IMG/VR virus record: IMGVR_UViG_3300045612_000176
Location: 1 to 48,611 of that record
DNA: 48,611 nt
Strand: one strand, 5' to 3'
Source of the DNA: a virus
Positions 41,285 through 48,611 of this stretch are shown in pieces. The notes beneath the pieces are model-generated. The model did no database searches. It saw nothing but the letters and a program-made list of their open reading frames with translations, and was not told the origin of the DNA. Each line of letters begins with the position of its first letter. The first letter of the stretch is position 1. The translations under genes and the position numbers were made by a program.

Positions 41285-41944
41285 ATGTATTTTGATGAAA
41301 CCGTACAAAATTCTATAGTAAACTATAATAATTCAAACTCACAAAAAGAAAAAAATATAATATATGAAACTAACATTTATCCTGCATTTTGTAAACTAGC
41401 GGAGAATTTAATAAACATGGGTAAATACATGTACATTGATTTACCTTACGAAGATTTACATTGTCAATTAGTTTCCATGTTGACTATAAAAATGCATCGA
41501 TATAATGAAGAAAGAGCTAAAGCCTATTCTTTTTTTACCCGTATTGCCATAAATTATCTTATTATGGAGAATAAAAAAGGTTATAAAAATAGAGTAGGAG
41601 AAGCAGAGTTATGGGAGATAGATGAAGAAAGAGATATAATAAATGAGGTGGTGATTAAACATTATAAAGAATCTTTAGATGACTTTATGAATTTATGGAC
41701 AGATGATTTATATGAAAAATTTAGACATACATTTAAAAACAATTTAGATAAATCTATTGCAGATTCTATTATAGACATCTTTAAACATCGAAAATCTTTA
41801 TATGCATTTAATAAGAAAGCATTATATGTATTAATAAGAGAACGATCTAACATCCCTATGACTAATACTAATAGAATCACTAAAATAGTAAAAATATTTA
41901 AAGATGATTTTGATTTACAATTTAATAAATACATGAAAAAATAA
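41285..41944 (+). CDS. gp55-like late transcription sigma factor
   Basis: A 219-residue protein with the layout of T4 gp55 and its relatives: INYxxxxxxxxKNIIYETNI-type start with PAFCKLAENLINMGKYMYID, a central region-2-like KAYSFFTRIAINYLIMENKK (binding of RNA polymerase and the -10 box) and a C-terminal helical half. Such factors direct host RNA polymerase to late promoters. It begins the baseplate gene group and lies behind a terminator, with an AT-rich leader (TTATTTAATATAAAATTATAA) but no clear host promoter. Late genes in the window share a TATTTATWATAAA word that could be its target. Confidence 0.8.
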   Translation: MYFDETVQNSIVNYNNSNSQKEKNIIYETNIYPAFCKLAENLINMGKYMYIDLPYEDLHCQLVSMLTIKMHRYNEERAKAYSFFTRIAINYLIMENKKGYKNRVGEAELWEIDEERDIINEVVIKHYKESLDDFMNLWTDDLYEKFRHTFKNNLDKSIADSIIDIFKHRKSLYAFNKKALYVLIRERSNIPMTNTNRITKIVKIFKDDFDLQFNKYMKK

Positions 41945-41945
41945 T

Positions 41946-42398
41946 ATGGATGATATAAAATTATTTGATGATTTTAGCATGTCAAATCTATTAAAAGAGA
42001 TTTACAGTAACTCAAAGAAAAGAGGGAAAGAATTAGATAAGACGCTAAAAGGATTAGATGGAGTTGTACAAAGTATAAATGATGCTGTTGTTGTTTTACC
42101 TGTTGTTAAAGAATTTTTTGATGTTATGGTTAAAAATGATGACCAACTTATAAAAATGGCAGCTATTGTACAAAGAATGCATAGTAGAGCATCGTCTATA
42201 TCTAATGGTGATTTTAATTTAACTGAGGAGGAAAAAGAGCATTTACTTCAAGAATTATCTCTAGAAACACAAAAAGAATTGACGGAATTAAAGATGTTAC
42301 AAAAAGGGGATGATGACTTATTAAAAGAATTTACAGGCATAGATAAAGAATTACAAGATGGGCTATTTAGTATCGGCGGAAGTGATAGAGACCTTTAA
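41946..42398 (+). CDS. Hypothetical helical protein beside baseplate genes
   Basis: A 150-residue, helical, acidic protein (SMSNLLKEIYSNSKKRGKEL, LTEEEKEHLLQELSLETQKE) without a known motif. It begins one base after the sigma factor stop and overlaps the hub/spike gene by 41 bp. Position suggests a baseplate or tail-assembly role. No function is claimed. Confidence 0.6.
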   Translation: MDDIKLFDDFSMSNLLKEIYSNSKKRGKELDKTLKGLDGVVQSINDAVVVLPVVKEFFDVMVKNDDQLIKMAAIVQRMHSRASSISNGDFNLTEEEKEHLLQELSLETQKELTELKMLQKGDDDLLKEFTGIDKELQDGLFSIGGSDRDL

Positions 42399-44310
42399 GG
42401 CGTATGGTAAAAATCAAAAAGACGATAAAGGTAGAATTCTTCCACTAGGATCCGTAAAAGTAAAATTGCATCCGGAATCATTAATAGGTAATGTTAGAGC
42501 TCATTATGCTAGACCTTTATTTACAAATTTTAGAAATATTCCATTAAAAGGAGAGCATGTAGTTGTATTTGAGTTAACTGGATATGATGGTACAGATGCT
42601 CCCAATTTGGATAAAGTAATGTATTATATTCCTCTCCCGATAAATACCACGAATGATCCGGTAATAAATCAAATCCCTCATGTAACTAATAGGTCTAAAA
42701 TTAAAGATAATAAACCTGCACCCGAATTTGTAAAACCCGGTAATACATTTCCTACTAGGCCTTACACTTTTAATTTTATGCAACCGTTTGAAGGAGATAC
42801 AACTTTTACGGGGAGAGGAGGATCTTCAATTAGATTAGGTATTGGAACTGGAAATCATCCACAACATGCTGTTCAACCTACATGGAAATCCGGTAAGGCA
42901 GGGAATCCAATAACGATAGTGGCAAATAAACCTTTAGGTCCTAATAAACCATTACCAAACGAAGTTAAAGATATACCAAATAGACAAATAAAAGATTCAT
43001 TATCTTATGCGATAGAGGATGCTGCAAATGATTTTTCCACAACTTACTGGACCTCTGATCAAGCATTATCTAGGTTTGTTTCTGTAAGAGCTTGTCCCGC
43101 TCCTTTATCTAGTATTCCAAGTTTTAGTAAAGCTCAATCTGCTACAAATGCGGATAGGATTGTTATGCAGGCAAAAAAAGATGATATGATGCTAATTGCT
43201 AAAAAAACATTATATTTATCTGCATCTAAAATAAGATTAACTACAGATATACATGATGTTGATTTTGATGATCTTATTGACTTTGTTCAAGGGTTATGGG
43301 AACAATTAAAAAATGTAGCCGGAATATCTGGAATAGCGACAGCTGCTGGACCCTCTTTAGTTTCTCAATGGCTTCCTAGCATATTAGCTCTTCAAAGATA
43401 TACGATAAGTCCTTTTTGGCAAGGAGGATGTCCACAAGGATTTCCACAACCTCCTGCACTACCTGCAAATTACAAATTAGGTACTGATGGATTATCAAGA
43501 GTTGCTCCTACGGGCTTCACAAATAGCATACCCGGAATGGACGGTAAAGTGGGAGGCTCTATAACATCTTCTCCTGATATGCCCGGAGGTTCTGAATCTG
43601 AAACTAATTCAATAGGTAATCCATCTAGTAATTTACCTGATTTATCTATCGACTCTTATATAAATTCAATTAATGTAAAACTACCAGGAACTCTAGGAGG
43701 TGCTAGTAATACTAATACAAATCCTACTCCCGAAGTTGGTGGAAATGCTACAGAACCAGATGGTACTCCTGCAAATTTACCCGGAACACCACAAGGTGAA
43801 GGTAATTCTTCACCTTCGGAAGGACCAAGTGCAGGTAATCCGCCAGGACAACCTGGAGGGCCTGGAGGGCCTAATGGACCAGGTGGACCTGGAAACCCTG
43901 GAATCCCCTATAATCCTGAATTAGATTTAATAAGCATACCAATTAATTACATATATCCTGATGGAAGATGTTATGGTCATTTTTATAAAATAGTCTCGAT
44001 AATAAAAAGTAAAAGAACTCAAGCTATTATTTCAGATGTAGTTTATTTGATATTAATAATAAGAGAAAACTGTAAGCCGGGTTGGTATATTGTAGGGAAT
44101 AAGTTTAAATACAATACTGATATAAACAAATTACTTAATACTAATTTATTTATATTAGAAGATTCTATGCTCGTAGAGAAAAAATTATTAGTTAATTCTG
44201 ATTGCATAAGAAAAGAATTAGAAATTTATTTATATAAAGATAATTATGCTCATATATCTCATGAATTAGTTGACCTTAGTAAAATAGTTCAAGTTAATTT
44301 TTTAAATTGA
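42358..44310 (+). CDS. Baseplate hub/spike protein, gp5-like OB domain
   Basis: The N-terminal 130 residues form an OB-fold-like domain (GSVKVKLHPESLIGNVRAHY, NIPLKGEHVVVFELTGYDG), and PFEGDTTFTGRGGSSIRLGI (about 150) is the marker of marine T4-like hub/spike proteins. No lysozyme domain is present. A Pro/Gly-rich, collagen-like run (GQPGGPGGPNGPGGPGNPGI) at about 490-520 precedes a 120-residue C-terminal domain unrelated to the rest. The 650-residue length is within the range for gp5 relatives. It would pierce the envelope at injection. ATG 42358 overlaps the previous gene by 41 bp, and I see no better start. Confidence 0.7.
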   Translation: MGYLVSAEVIETFKAYGKNQKDDKGRILPLGSVKVKLHPESLIGNVRAHYARPLFTNFRNIPLKGEHVVVFELTGYDGTDAPNLDKVMYYIPLPINTTNDPVINQIPHVTNRSKIKDNKPAPEFVKPGNTFPTRPYTFNFMQPFEGDTTFTGRGGSSIRLGIGTGNHPQHAVQPTWKSGKAGNPITIVANKPLGPNKPLPNEVKDIPNRQIKDSLSYAIEDAANDFSTTYWTSDQALSRFVSVRACPAPLSSIPSFSKAQSATNADRIVMQAKKDDMMLIAKKTLYLSASKIRLTTDIHDVDFDDLIDFVQGLWEQLKNVAGISGIATAAGPSLVSQWLPSILALQRYTISPFWQGGCPQGFPQPPALPANYKLGTDGLSRVAPTGFTNSIPGMDGKVGGSITSSPDMPGGSESETNSIGNPSSNLPDLSIDSYINSINVKLPGTLGGASNTNTNPTPEVGGNATEPDGTPANLPGTPQGEGNSSPSEGPSAGNPPGQPGGPGGPNGPGGPGNPGIPYNPELDLISIPINYIYPDGRCYGHFYKIVSIIKSKRTQAIISDVVYLILIIRENCKPGWYIVGNKFKYNTDINKLLNTNLFILEDSMLVEKKLLVNSDCIRKELEIYLYKDNYAHISHELVDLSKIVQVNFLN

Positions 44311-44322
44311 TAACAAAATAAA

Positions 44323-44335
44323 TATTTATTATAAA
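44323..44335 (+). promoter_or_regulatory. Variant of the late-promoter word, TATTTATTATAAA
   Basis: One base different from the exact word and in the gene direction, but it ends only one base before ATG 44337. Such spacing would leave no leader, so it may be chance or serve a different start. Confidence 0.2.
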
Positions 44336-44336
44336 C

Positions 44337-44756
44337 ATGGATAAGAACTCACTTATAAAATTTTTAATAAAAGAGATATCCCAAGAACTAAAAAAAGAAG
44401 TAAGATCTATTATTAGGGATGAATTTAATAAATTATCATATAGTAATTTTAGCACTTCTATAAATTCAAATAAGATTACAACCCCTATATATAAAAATGA
44501 AAACGATAAGTCAAAAACTTATAAGTCTTTAGATTCCTTACTTTCAGGTACTTCTCCTTTTAATAGTTCTGAAATGGATTACGGCCCTTCTGTTACCACA
44601 GAAAATACGAACGTATCAAATTCTTATCTAAATGAACCTGTTATTGATATGGATGGAAAAGTAGTATTACCTTCATCGGAAGGAGGTAATTTAATGAATA
44701 AGCTACTTTCTAGAAATTATACTCCTGTGCTTAAGAAAGCGGAAAAAATAAAATAA
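44337..44756 (+). CDS. Hypothetical baseplate-region protein
   Basis: A 139-residue protein with a helical N-terminal half (FLIKEISQELKKEVRSIIRD) and a Ser/Asn-rich, low-complexity second half. It sits between the hub/spike and gp25 genes, and its stop overlaps the gp25 ATG (TAATG). It is probably a tail or baseplate accessory protein; no family recognised. Confidence 0.55.
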   Translation: MDKNSLIKFLIKEISQELKKEVRSIIRDEFNKLSYSNFSTSINSNKITTPIYKNENDKSKTYKSLDSLLSGTSPFNSSEMDYGPSVTTENTNVSNSYLNEPVIDMDGKVVLPSSEGGNLMNKLLSRNYTPVLKKAEKIK

Positions 44757-45268
44757 TGGCTAGAATAATATATAAGGCATATCCACCTGATGTAAAATTA
44801 GATAAAGCAGTAGGCATACTACTTCCTTTTAATCGAAATACTTATGTTAAAAGTCCATTAGAAGCTTATAATAAAAAACCCGCTAGAGATGTTGGAGCTT
44901 TTCAATTATCTTATACAACAGAAGATCAAGCTATTAGTAATTTAATAAATTTACTAATGACTAGAAAAGGAGAGAGATATATGCATCCTACTTTTGGAAC
45001 TATCTTAAGAGATTTTGTATTTGAGCAAAATAGTTCTTTTAATAGAGGTTTTTTAGAAACATCTTTAGAAGAGGATATCGGTTTTTGGCTACCTTATATA
45101 GTACTTATAAGTCTAGATGTTGTTATTGGAGGGAATCAAAATTACGGATATTCTGAAGCAGAAAATTCCGTTAATGTTAGAATAAATTTTTCCGTAACAG
45201 AAAGAGGTGCTAATCGAACCATAATAATATATAATTCCAATAATGATTTGGCAGCTCAAATACTATAA
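44756..45268 (+). CDS. gp25-like baseplate wedge protein
   Basis: The 170-residue protein belongs to the GPW/gp25 family, which forms part of the wedge and contacts the sheath at the baseplate. The family core is ISNLINLLMTRKGERYMHPT followed by FGTILRDFVFEQN (about 61-93), the EIxxWxPRI-like segment is DIGFWLPYIVLISLD, and a terminal strand reads NVRINFSVTERG. Some 45 extra residues precede the core. Translation is coupled to the previous gene by TAATG and the next gene is 2 bp away, as in contractile-tail operons. Confidence 0.9.
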   Translation: MARIIYKAYPPDVKLDKAVGILLPFNRNTYVKSPLEAYNKKPARDVGAFQLSYTTEDQAISNLINLLMTRKGERYMHPTFGTILRDFVFEQNSSFNRGFLETSLEEDIGFWLPYIVLISLDVVIGGNQNYGYSEAENSVNVRINFSVTERGANRTIIIYNSNNDLAAQIL

Positions 45269-45270
45269 TA

Positions 45271-47157
45271 ATGAGTAAAAGAAGTAATTTAATTAGCAAG
45301 GATGTAAAATATGTAAATAAAGATTTTGGAGAATTTAGGCAATCTCTTATAGATTTTTCTAAAAACTATTTTCCAGATACTTATAATGATTTCAATGAAG
45401 CCTCCCCGGGTATGATGTTTATAGAGTTAGCATCTTATGTTGGAGATGTTCTATCTTTTTACACTGATATACAATTAAGAGAATCTCTTTTATCTACTGT
45501 ACAAGAAAAAATTAATTTATATAATATAGCTAATTCTTTAGGTTTTAAACCTGCCCTTATAACAGGAGCATCTGTAGATTTGGATATATATCAAATAGTT
45601 CCTGCTACTGGAACTGGACCTAATAATAAACCTGATTTTAAATATGCATTAGCTATAGATGCTAATATGATAGCTTCTAGTGACGAAGCTGTAACTTTTA
45701 GGGCTATAGATTCTATTGATTTTAGATATAGTTCTTCATTAGACCCTACTGAAATATCTGTATATTCTATTGATAATACAGGAGAAGTTGAAAACTACTT
45801 GTTTAGAAAAAAAGTAAAAGCTGTTTCTGGGACTATTATATCTAGAGAATATACGTTTGCTACACCTAAACCTTACAATAAGATAACTTTACCAGAAACT
45901 AATGTATTAGAAATACTAAGCATAACAGATTCGGACGGAAATAAATGGTACGAAGTTCCTTATTTAGCTCAAGACACAATACCTATTCCAGTCCAGAATT
46001 TACCGCATAATGATCAAAATTTATCTCAATATAGAGACTCGGCTCCATACTTATTGACATATTTACAAACTGAAAAAAGATTTGTTACTAGACTTAGATT
46101 AGATGACAGAACTGAAATACAATTTGGAGGAGGTGTTAGTAGTGAAGTAGACGAAGAAATTGTACCAAATCCTTTCAATGTAGGATCTGGTTTAAACTAT
46201 TTTGAAAGAATTGTAGATTTAAGCATATCTCCTGAAAACTTTTTGTACACGAAGACTTATGGTAGTGCTCCATCAAATACTACTTTAACTGTTCGATATA
46301 CAATAGGAGGAGGAATTCCTGATAATGTTCCGGCTAATTCTATAACTACTATATCATCAATAAATGTACTTACTCCTTTAGGTGCTTTAGATTCTACTCT
46401 ATATAATGCAGCTATAGGATCTCTTGCTATAAATAACCCAGAACCAGCAAGAGGAGGTATTTCTGACAAGCCCATAGAAGTTTTAAGAGAGGAGGCTATA
46501 AATCACTTTGCATCACAAAATAGGGCGGTGACAAAAGACGACTATATGGTAAGATGTTACACTATGCCACCTAAATTTGGAGCTATTGCTAAATCTCATA
46601 TTGAAAGAGATGCACAAACTAGAGCCTATGGAACATTTGATTTTGTTCCAAATCCATTATCTTTAAATTTATATTTATTAGGATATGATAATAATAAGAA
46701 TTTTACTCCTTTAAACATGGCAGTAAAAATGAATCTTAAAAATTATTTACTTCAATATAGGATGTTGACAGACGCTATAAATATTAGAGATGCTTTCATT
46801 ATTAATATAGCAATAAGTTTTGAAATATTGACATCCCCTACTTATAATTCAAATGAAGTTCTTTTACAATGTTTATCAAATCTTAGAGATTATTTTTCTA
46901 ATGATAAAATGCAGATAGGTCAACCTATTTATATAAGTGAAGTTATGTGTTTAATTAAGGATGTACCCGGTGTAAAAAATATATTGAATTTTGATATACA
47001 TAATAAATACAAAGAAGATGAGGGATATTCAGGAAATTATTACGATATAGCTACAGCGACTAGAAATAATATTTTATATCCTGCTTTAGACCCATCTATT
47101 TTTGAAGTTAAATTTAAAAATAAAGACATATTAGGAAGAGTAGTAAATCTATCATAA
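45271..47157 (+). CDS. gp6-like baseplate wedge protein (J-like)
   Basis: The 628-residue protein starts KDVKYVNKDFGEFRQSLIDF, then NEASPGMMFIELASYVGDVL and FYTDIQLRESLLSTVQEKIN, the hallmark N-terminus of T4 gp6 and baseplate J relatives (ASPGxxxIELxAYxxDxLxYYxD). A central RAVTKDDYMVRCYTMPPKFG matches the conserved NRAVTxEDYE block, and the C-terminal MCLIKDVPGVKNILNFD completes the family. It forms the ring that joins the wedges. Length is close to T4 gp6 (660). Confidence 0.9.
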   Translation: MSKRSNLISKDVKYVNKDFGEFRQSLIDFSKNYFPDTYNDFNEASPGMMFIELASYVGDVLSFYTDIQLRESLLSTVQEKINLYNIANSLGFKPALITGASVDLDIYQIVPATGTGPNNKPDFKYALAIDANMIASSDEAVTFRAIDSIDFRYSSSLDPTEISVYSIDNTGEVENYLFRKKVKAVSGTIISREYTFATPKPYNKITLPETNVLEILSITDSDGNKWYEVPYLAQDTIPIPVQNLPHNDQNLSQYRDSAPYLLTYLQTEKRFVTRLRLDDRTEIQFGGGVSSEVDEEIVPNPFNVGSGLNYFERIVDLSISPENFLYTKTYGSAPSNTTLTVRYTIGGGIPDNVPANSITTISSINVLTPLGALDSTLYNAAIGSLAINNPEPARGGISDKPIEVLREEAINHFASQNRAVTKDDYMVRCYTMPPKFGAIAKSHIERDAQTRAYGTFDFVPNPLSLNLYLLGYDNNKNFTPLNMAVKMNLKNYLLQYRMLTDAINIRDAFIINIAISFEILTSPTYNSNEVLLQCLSNLRDYFSNDKMQIGQPIYISEVMCLIKDVPGVKNILNFDIHNKYKEDEGYSGNYYDIATATRNNILYPALDPSIFEVKFKNKDILGRVVNLS

Positions 47158-47158
47158 A

Positions 47159-48283
47159 ATGCAATATTCAGTATATCCAACAAGAGACGCAACTATTTAT
47201 GAGAGAAAACCTGATATGAATACAGGTTTAGATCAAATAATTGAGTTGGAAAAAATAACAGCAAAAACAATAGATTCTGATAATATCTATTGGGATTATA
47301 ACTACAATTCTAGAATATTATTGCAACTAGATACTGCTGAGATAAATAAATTAATTCAAAATGGAACTATAAAAAAATCTAGTAAATATTACCTTAATTT
47401 ATTCTCCGCTCAAGCAGAAAATTTATCTTTATCATATTCTTTATATGCTTATCCAGTGAGTCAATCGTGGAATCAAGGAAAAGGATATTTTATTGCTGCA
47501 CCTTATATAAAAGAAGGAGTCTCGTGGACATATAGAGATGGTTATTTTAACAATACAGGTAAAAAATGGACTACTGGTTCTTTTGTTGCTGGAACTACAG
47601 GTTCTTATGTTACTCAAAAAGGAGGTGGTAATTGGTACTACCAAAGTGGTTATGTTGCATCACAGTCATTTGATCAAGAAATTCCTGATATTAGAATGGA
47701 CATAACTAACATTGTTCACAAATGGATTTCAGGTTCTATTCAAAATAATGGACTTATAATAAAAAGAAGTGATGTTGATGAAAAGAGTTCAGAAGAAATG
47801 GGCTCAATCAAATTTTTCGGCAGGGAAACTCACACTATATTCATACCAAGAATAGATATCGTATGGAATGATGCAGACTTCTCCGGAACATCTTCATTCA
47901 CTCAAGTACCTAATGAAGACTTCATCATACATTTAAAAAATAAAAAAGCATCTTACTACCCAACAGATAAAACAAAATTTAGATTCTTAGTAAGAGATAG
48001 AATCCCAGTTAAAACATATTCTACATCATCTAATTATATATCAAGTAAAAGATTACCAACATCTTCTTACTATGCTATACAAGATGAACAAACATCTATG
48101 TATGTTGTCCCATTTGATGATAATAATGTAATAAGCTGTGATAGTAAAGGAAATTATTTTAAAGTAAATTTTAATACATTTCTTCCAAATCGATATTATA
48201 AAGTTTTAATTAAAGTGAAAATGGATGGAGGAGACATTGAAAAAACAATTGATGATTCTATATATTTTAAAGTCAGTAAATAG
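47159..48283 (+). CDS. DNRLRE-like baseplate/virion protein
   Basis: A 374-residue protein starting QYSVYPTRDATIYERKPDMN, then YNSRILLQLDTAEINKLIQN and SKYYLNLFSAQAENLSLSYS, the pattern of the DNRLRE beta-sandwich (DATI, N-x-G, RxLLxFD). The middle carries WTTGSFVAGTTGSYVTQKGG and the KWISGSIQNNGLIIKRSD strand typical of this family. It follows gp6 by one base, where T4 has gp7. Probably a baseplate or fibre-attachment protein; the role is inferred from position. Its stop is TAG, whose G begins the next gene's GTG start. Confidence 0.7.
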   Translation: MQYSVYPTRDATIYERKPDMNTGLDQIIELEKITAKTIDSDNIYWDYNYNSRILLQLDTAEINKLIQNGTIKKSSKYYLNLFSAQAENLSLSYSLYAYPVSQSWNQGKGYFIAAPYIKEGVSWTYRDGYFNNTGKKWTTGSFVAGTTGSYVTQKGGGNWYYQSGYVASQSFDQEIPDIRMDITNIVHKWISGSIQNNGLIIKRSDVDEKSSEEMGSIKFFGRETHTIFIPRIDIVWNDADFSGTSSFTQVPNEDFIIHLKNKKASYYPTDKTKFRFLVRDRIPVKTYSTSSNYISSKRLPTSSYYAIQDEQTSMYVVPFDDNNVISCDSKGNYFKVNFNTFLPNRYYKVLIKVKMDGGDIEKTIDDSIYFKVSK

Positions 48284-48611
48284 TGGAGGAAAAGAAAGAC
48301 ATACATAGAGTATCTGACCCTAATAATAGAAGAACAGGTCCTAATTTATCTAATGGTGAATTTACTTATTTAAATGGAGACATCTATAAAGGTCAATATC
48401 ATGTAGATGAGTTTGTGAAATATATGTCTGGAAGATTTACCACGGCAGAATCTAAAGAATTAATAAAAATTGGAGATGCATTAAATGTAAATAATAAATT
48501 AGAAATAACTCTTCCAATCCCTAAAAATGTTATATTGACATCTGACTCAAATGATGATTACATAAATTATAAGATTATTAGAAGATATGAGGGAAATGTA
48601 GAAAAAGTAAT
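48283..48611 (+). CDS. Virion/baseplate protein, 3' end outside window
   Basis: An open frame begins at GTG 48283, sharing one base with the TAG of the upstream gene, and stays open to the window edge (109 codons). It reads VEEKKDIHRVSDPNNRRTGP, then NGEFTYLNGDIYKGQYHVDE and LPIPKNVILTSDSNDDYINY, a soluble protein with a YLNGDxYxGxYH motif often found in T4-like structural proteins. The window contains only its N-terminal part. The TAG/GTG overlap shows that TAG acts as a real stop there. Confidence 0.65.
   Translation, partial: MEEKKDIHRVSDPNNRRTGPNLSNGEFTYLNGDIYKGQYHVDEFVKYMSGRFTTAESKELIKIGDALNVNNKLEITLPIPKNVILTSDSNDDYINYKIIRRYEGNVEKV

Noticed and set aside
1-48611. Global TAG-to-Gln recoding of the whole phage
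   Set aside because: Six genes end at TAG, and in at least two (30619 and 47159) comparison or overlap shows TAG is a real stop; only local readthrough remains possible.
1-48611. CRISPR arrays, tRNA genes, integrase, insertion sequences, diversity-generating retroelement
   Set aside because: I looked for regularly spaced repeats, T-arm sequences, recombinase motifs and a reverse transcriptase and saw none. The fibre repeats are coding modules.

Overview
This window is a 48.6 kb piece of an AT-rich, T4-like (contractile-tailed) phage genome whose host is almost certainly a member of the Bacteroidota. The tail evidence is a gp25-like wedge protein, a gp6/J-like wedge protein, an OB-fold hub/spike protein and a gp55-like late sigma factor, in that order. 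The host evidence is a set of promoters with the Bacteroidota form (TTG, 19-20 bp, TAnnTTTG), the near absence of Shine-Dalgarno sites, and signal peptides ending in the flavobacterial style (SYG-Q, FS-Q). The sequence does not give the species; the protein families recall aquatic T4-like phages.

Layout. (1) 1-3140, plus strand: end of a sugar-nucleotide epimerase, a small exported protein and a short operon ending in a protein with an SSB-type acidic tail. (2) 3185-4180: about 1 kb without a convincing gene, with direct repeats and clustered CATGT words. (3) 4223-13540, plus strand: accessory and nucleic-acid metabolism genes (HD hydrolase, DEDDh exonuclease, PPP-type phosphoesterase, DUF4326, DRB0094-type RNA ligase, PAP2 phosphatase, divergent ThyX) with many small unknowns. 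(4) 13524-17785, minus strand: DUF5856-like protein, a broken or recoded amino acid:DNA transferase-like gene, three ParB-like genes in tandem (the third truncated), a small-terminase-like protein and a sulfotransferase; one plus-strand YopX-like gene follows. (5) 18454-36815, minus strand: amidase endolysin and a very large tail-fibre block of a dozen proteins built from shared modules (SGSFxGDGS leader, NHN/GGH beta domain, QRP/IRYNT tail module, lectin-like domains, beta-propeller, collagen-like stalk, glycine-rich tips). (6) 36906-38275, minus: three small genes. (7) 38276-38708: divergent intergenic region rich in ACATGT. (8) 38709-48611, plus: membrane protein with a likely -1 frameshift end, catalytically dead HD protein, late sigma factor and baseplate genes.

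The genes fit a lytic programme: host-type promoters drive the plus-strand metabolic genes, and the gp55-like sigma probably switches on the structural genes, before several of which a shared TATTTATWATAAA word lies. The most interesting points are the TAG-interrupted base-modification-like gene next to tandem ParB genes, the A AAA AAC slippery end of the 38709 gene, the modular fibre arsenal with a recent in-frame duplication, and the CATGT clusters in the two longest non-coding intervals. All family assignments come from reading motifs; no database search was run.
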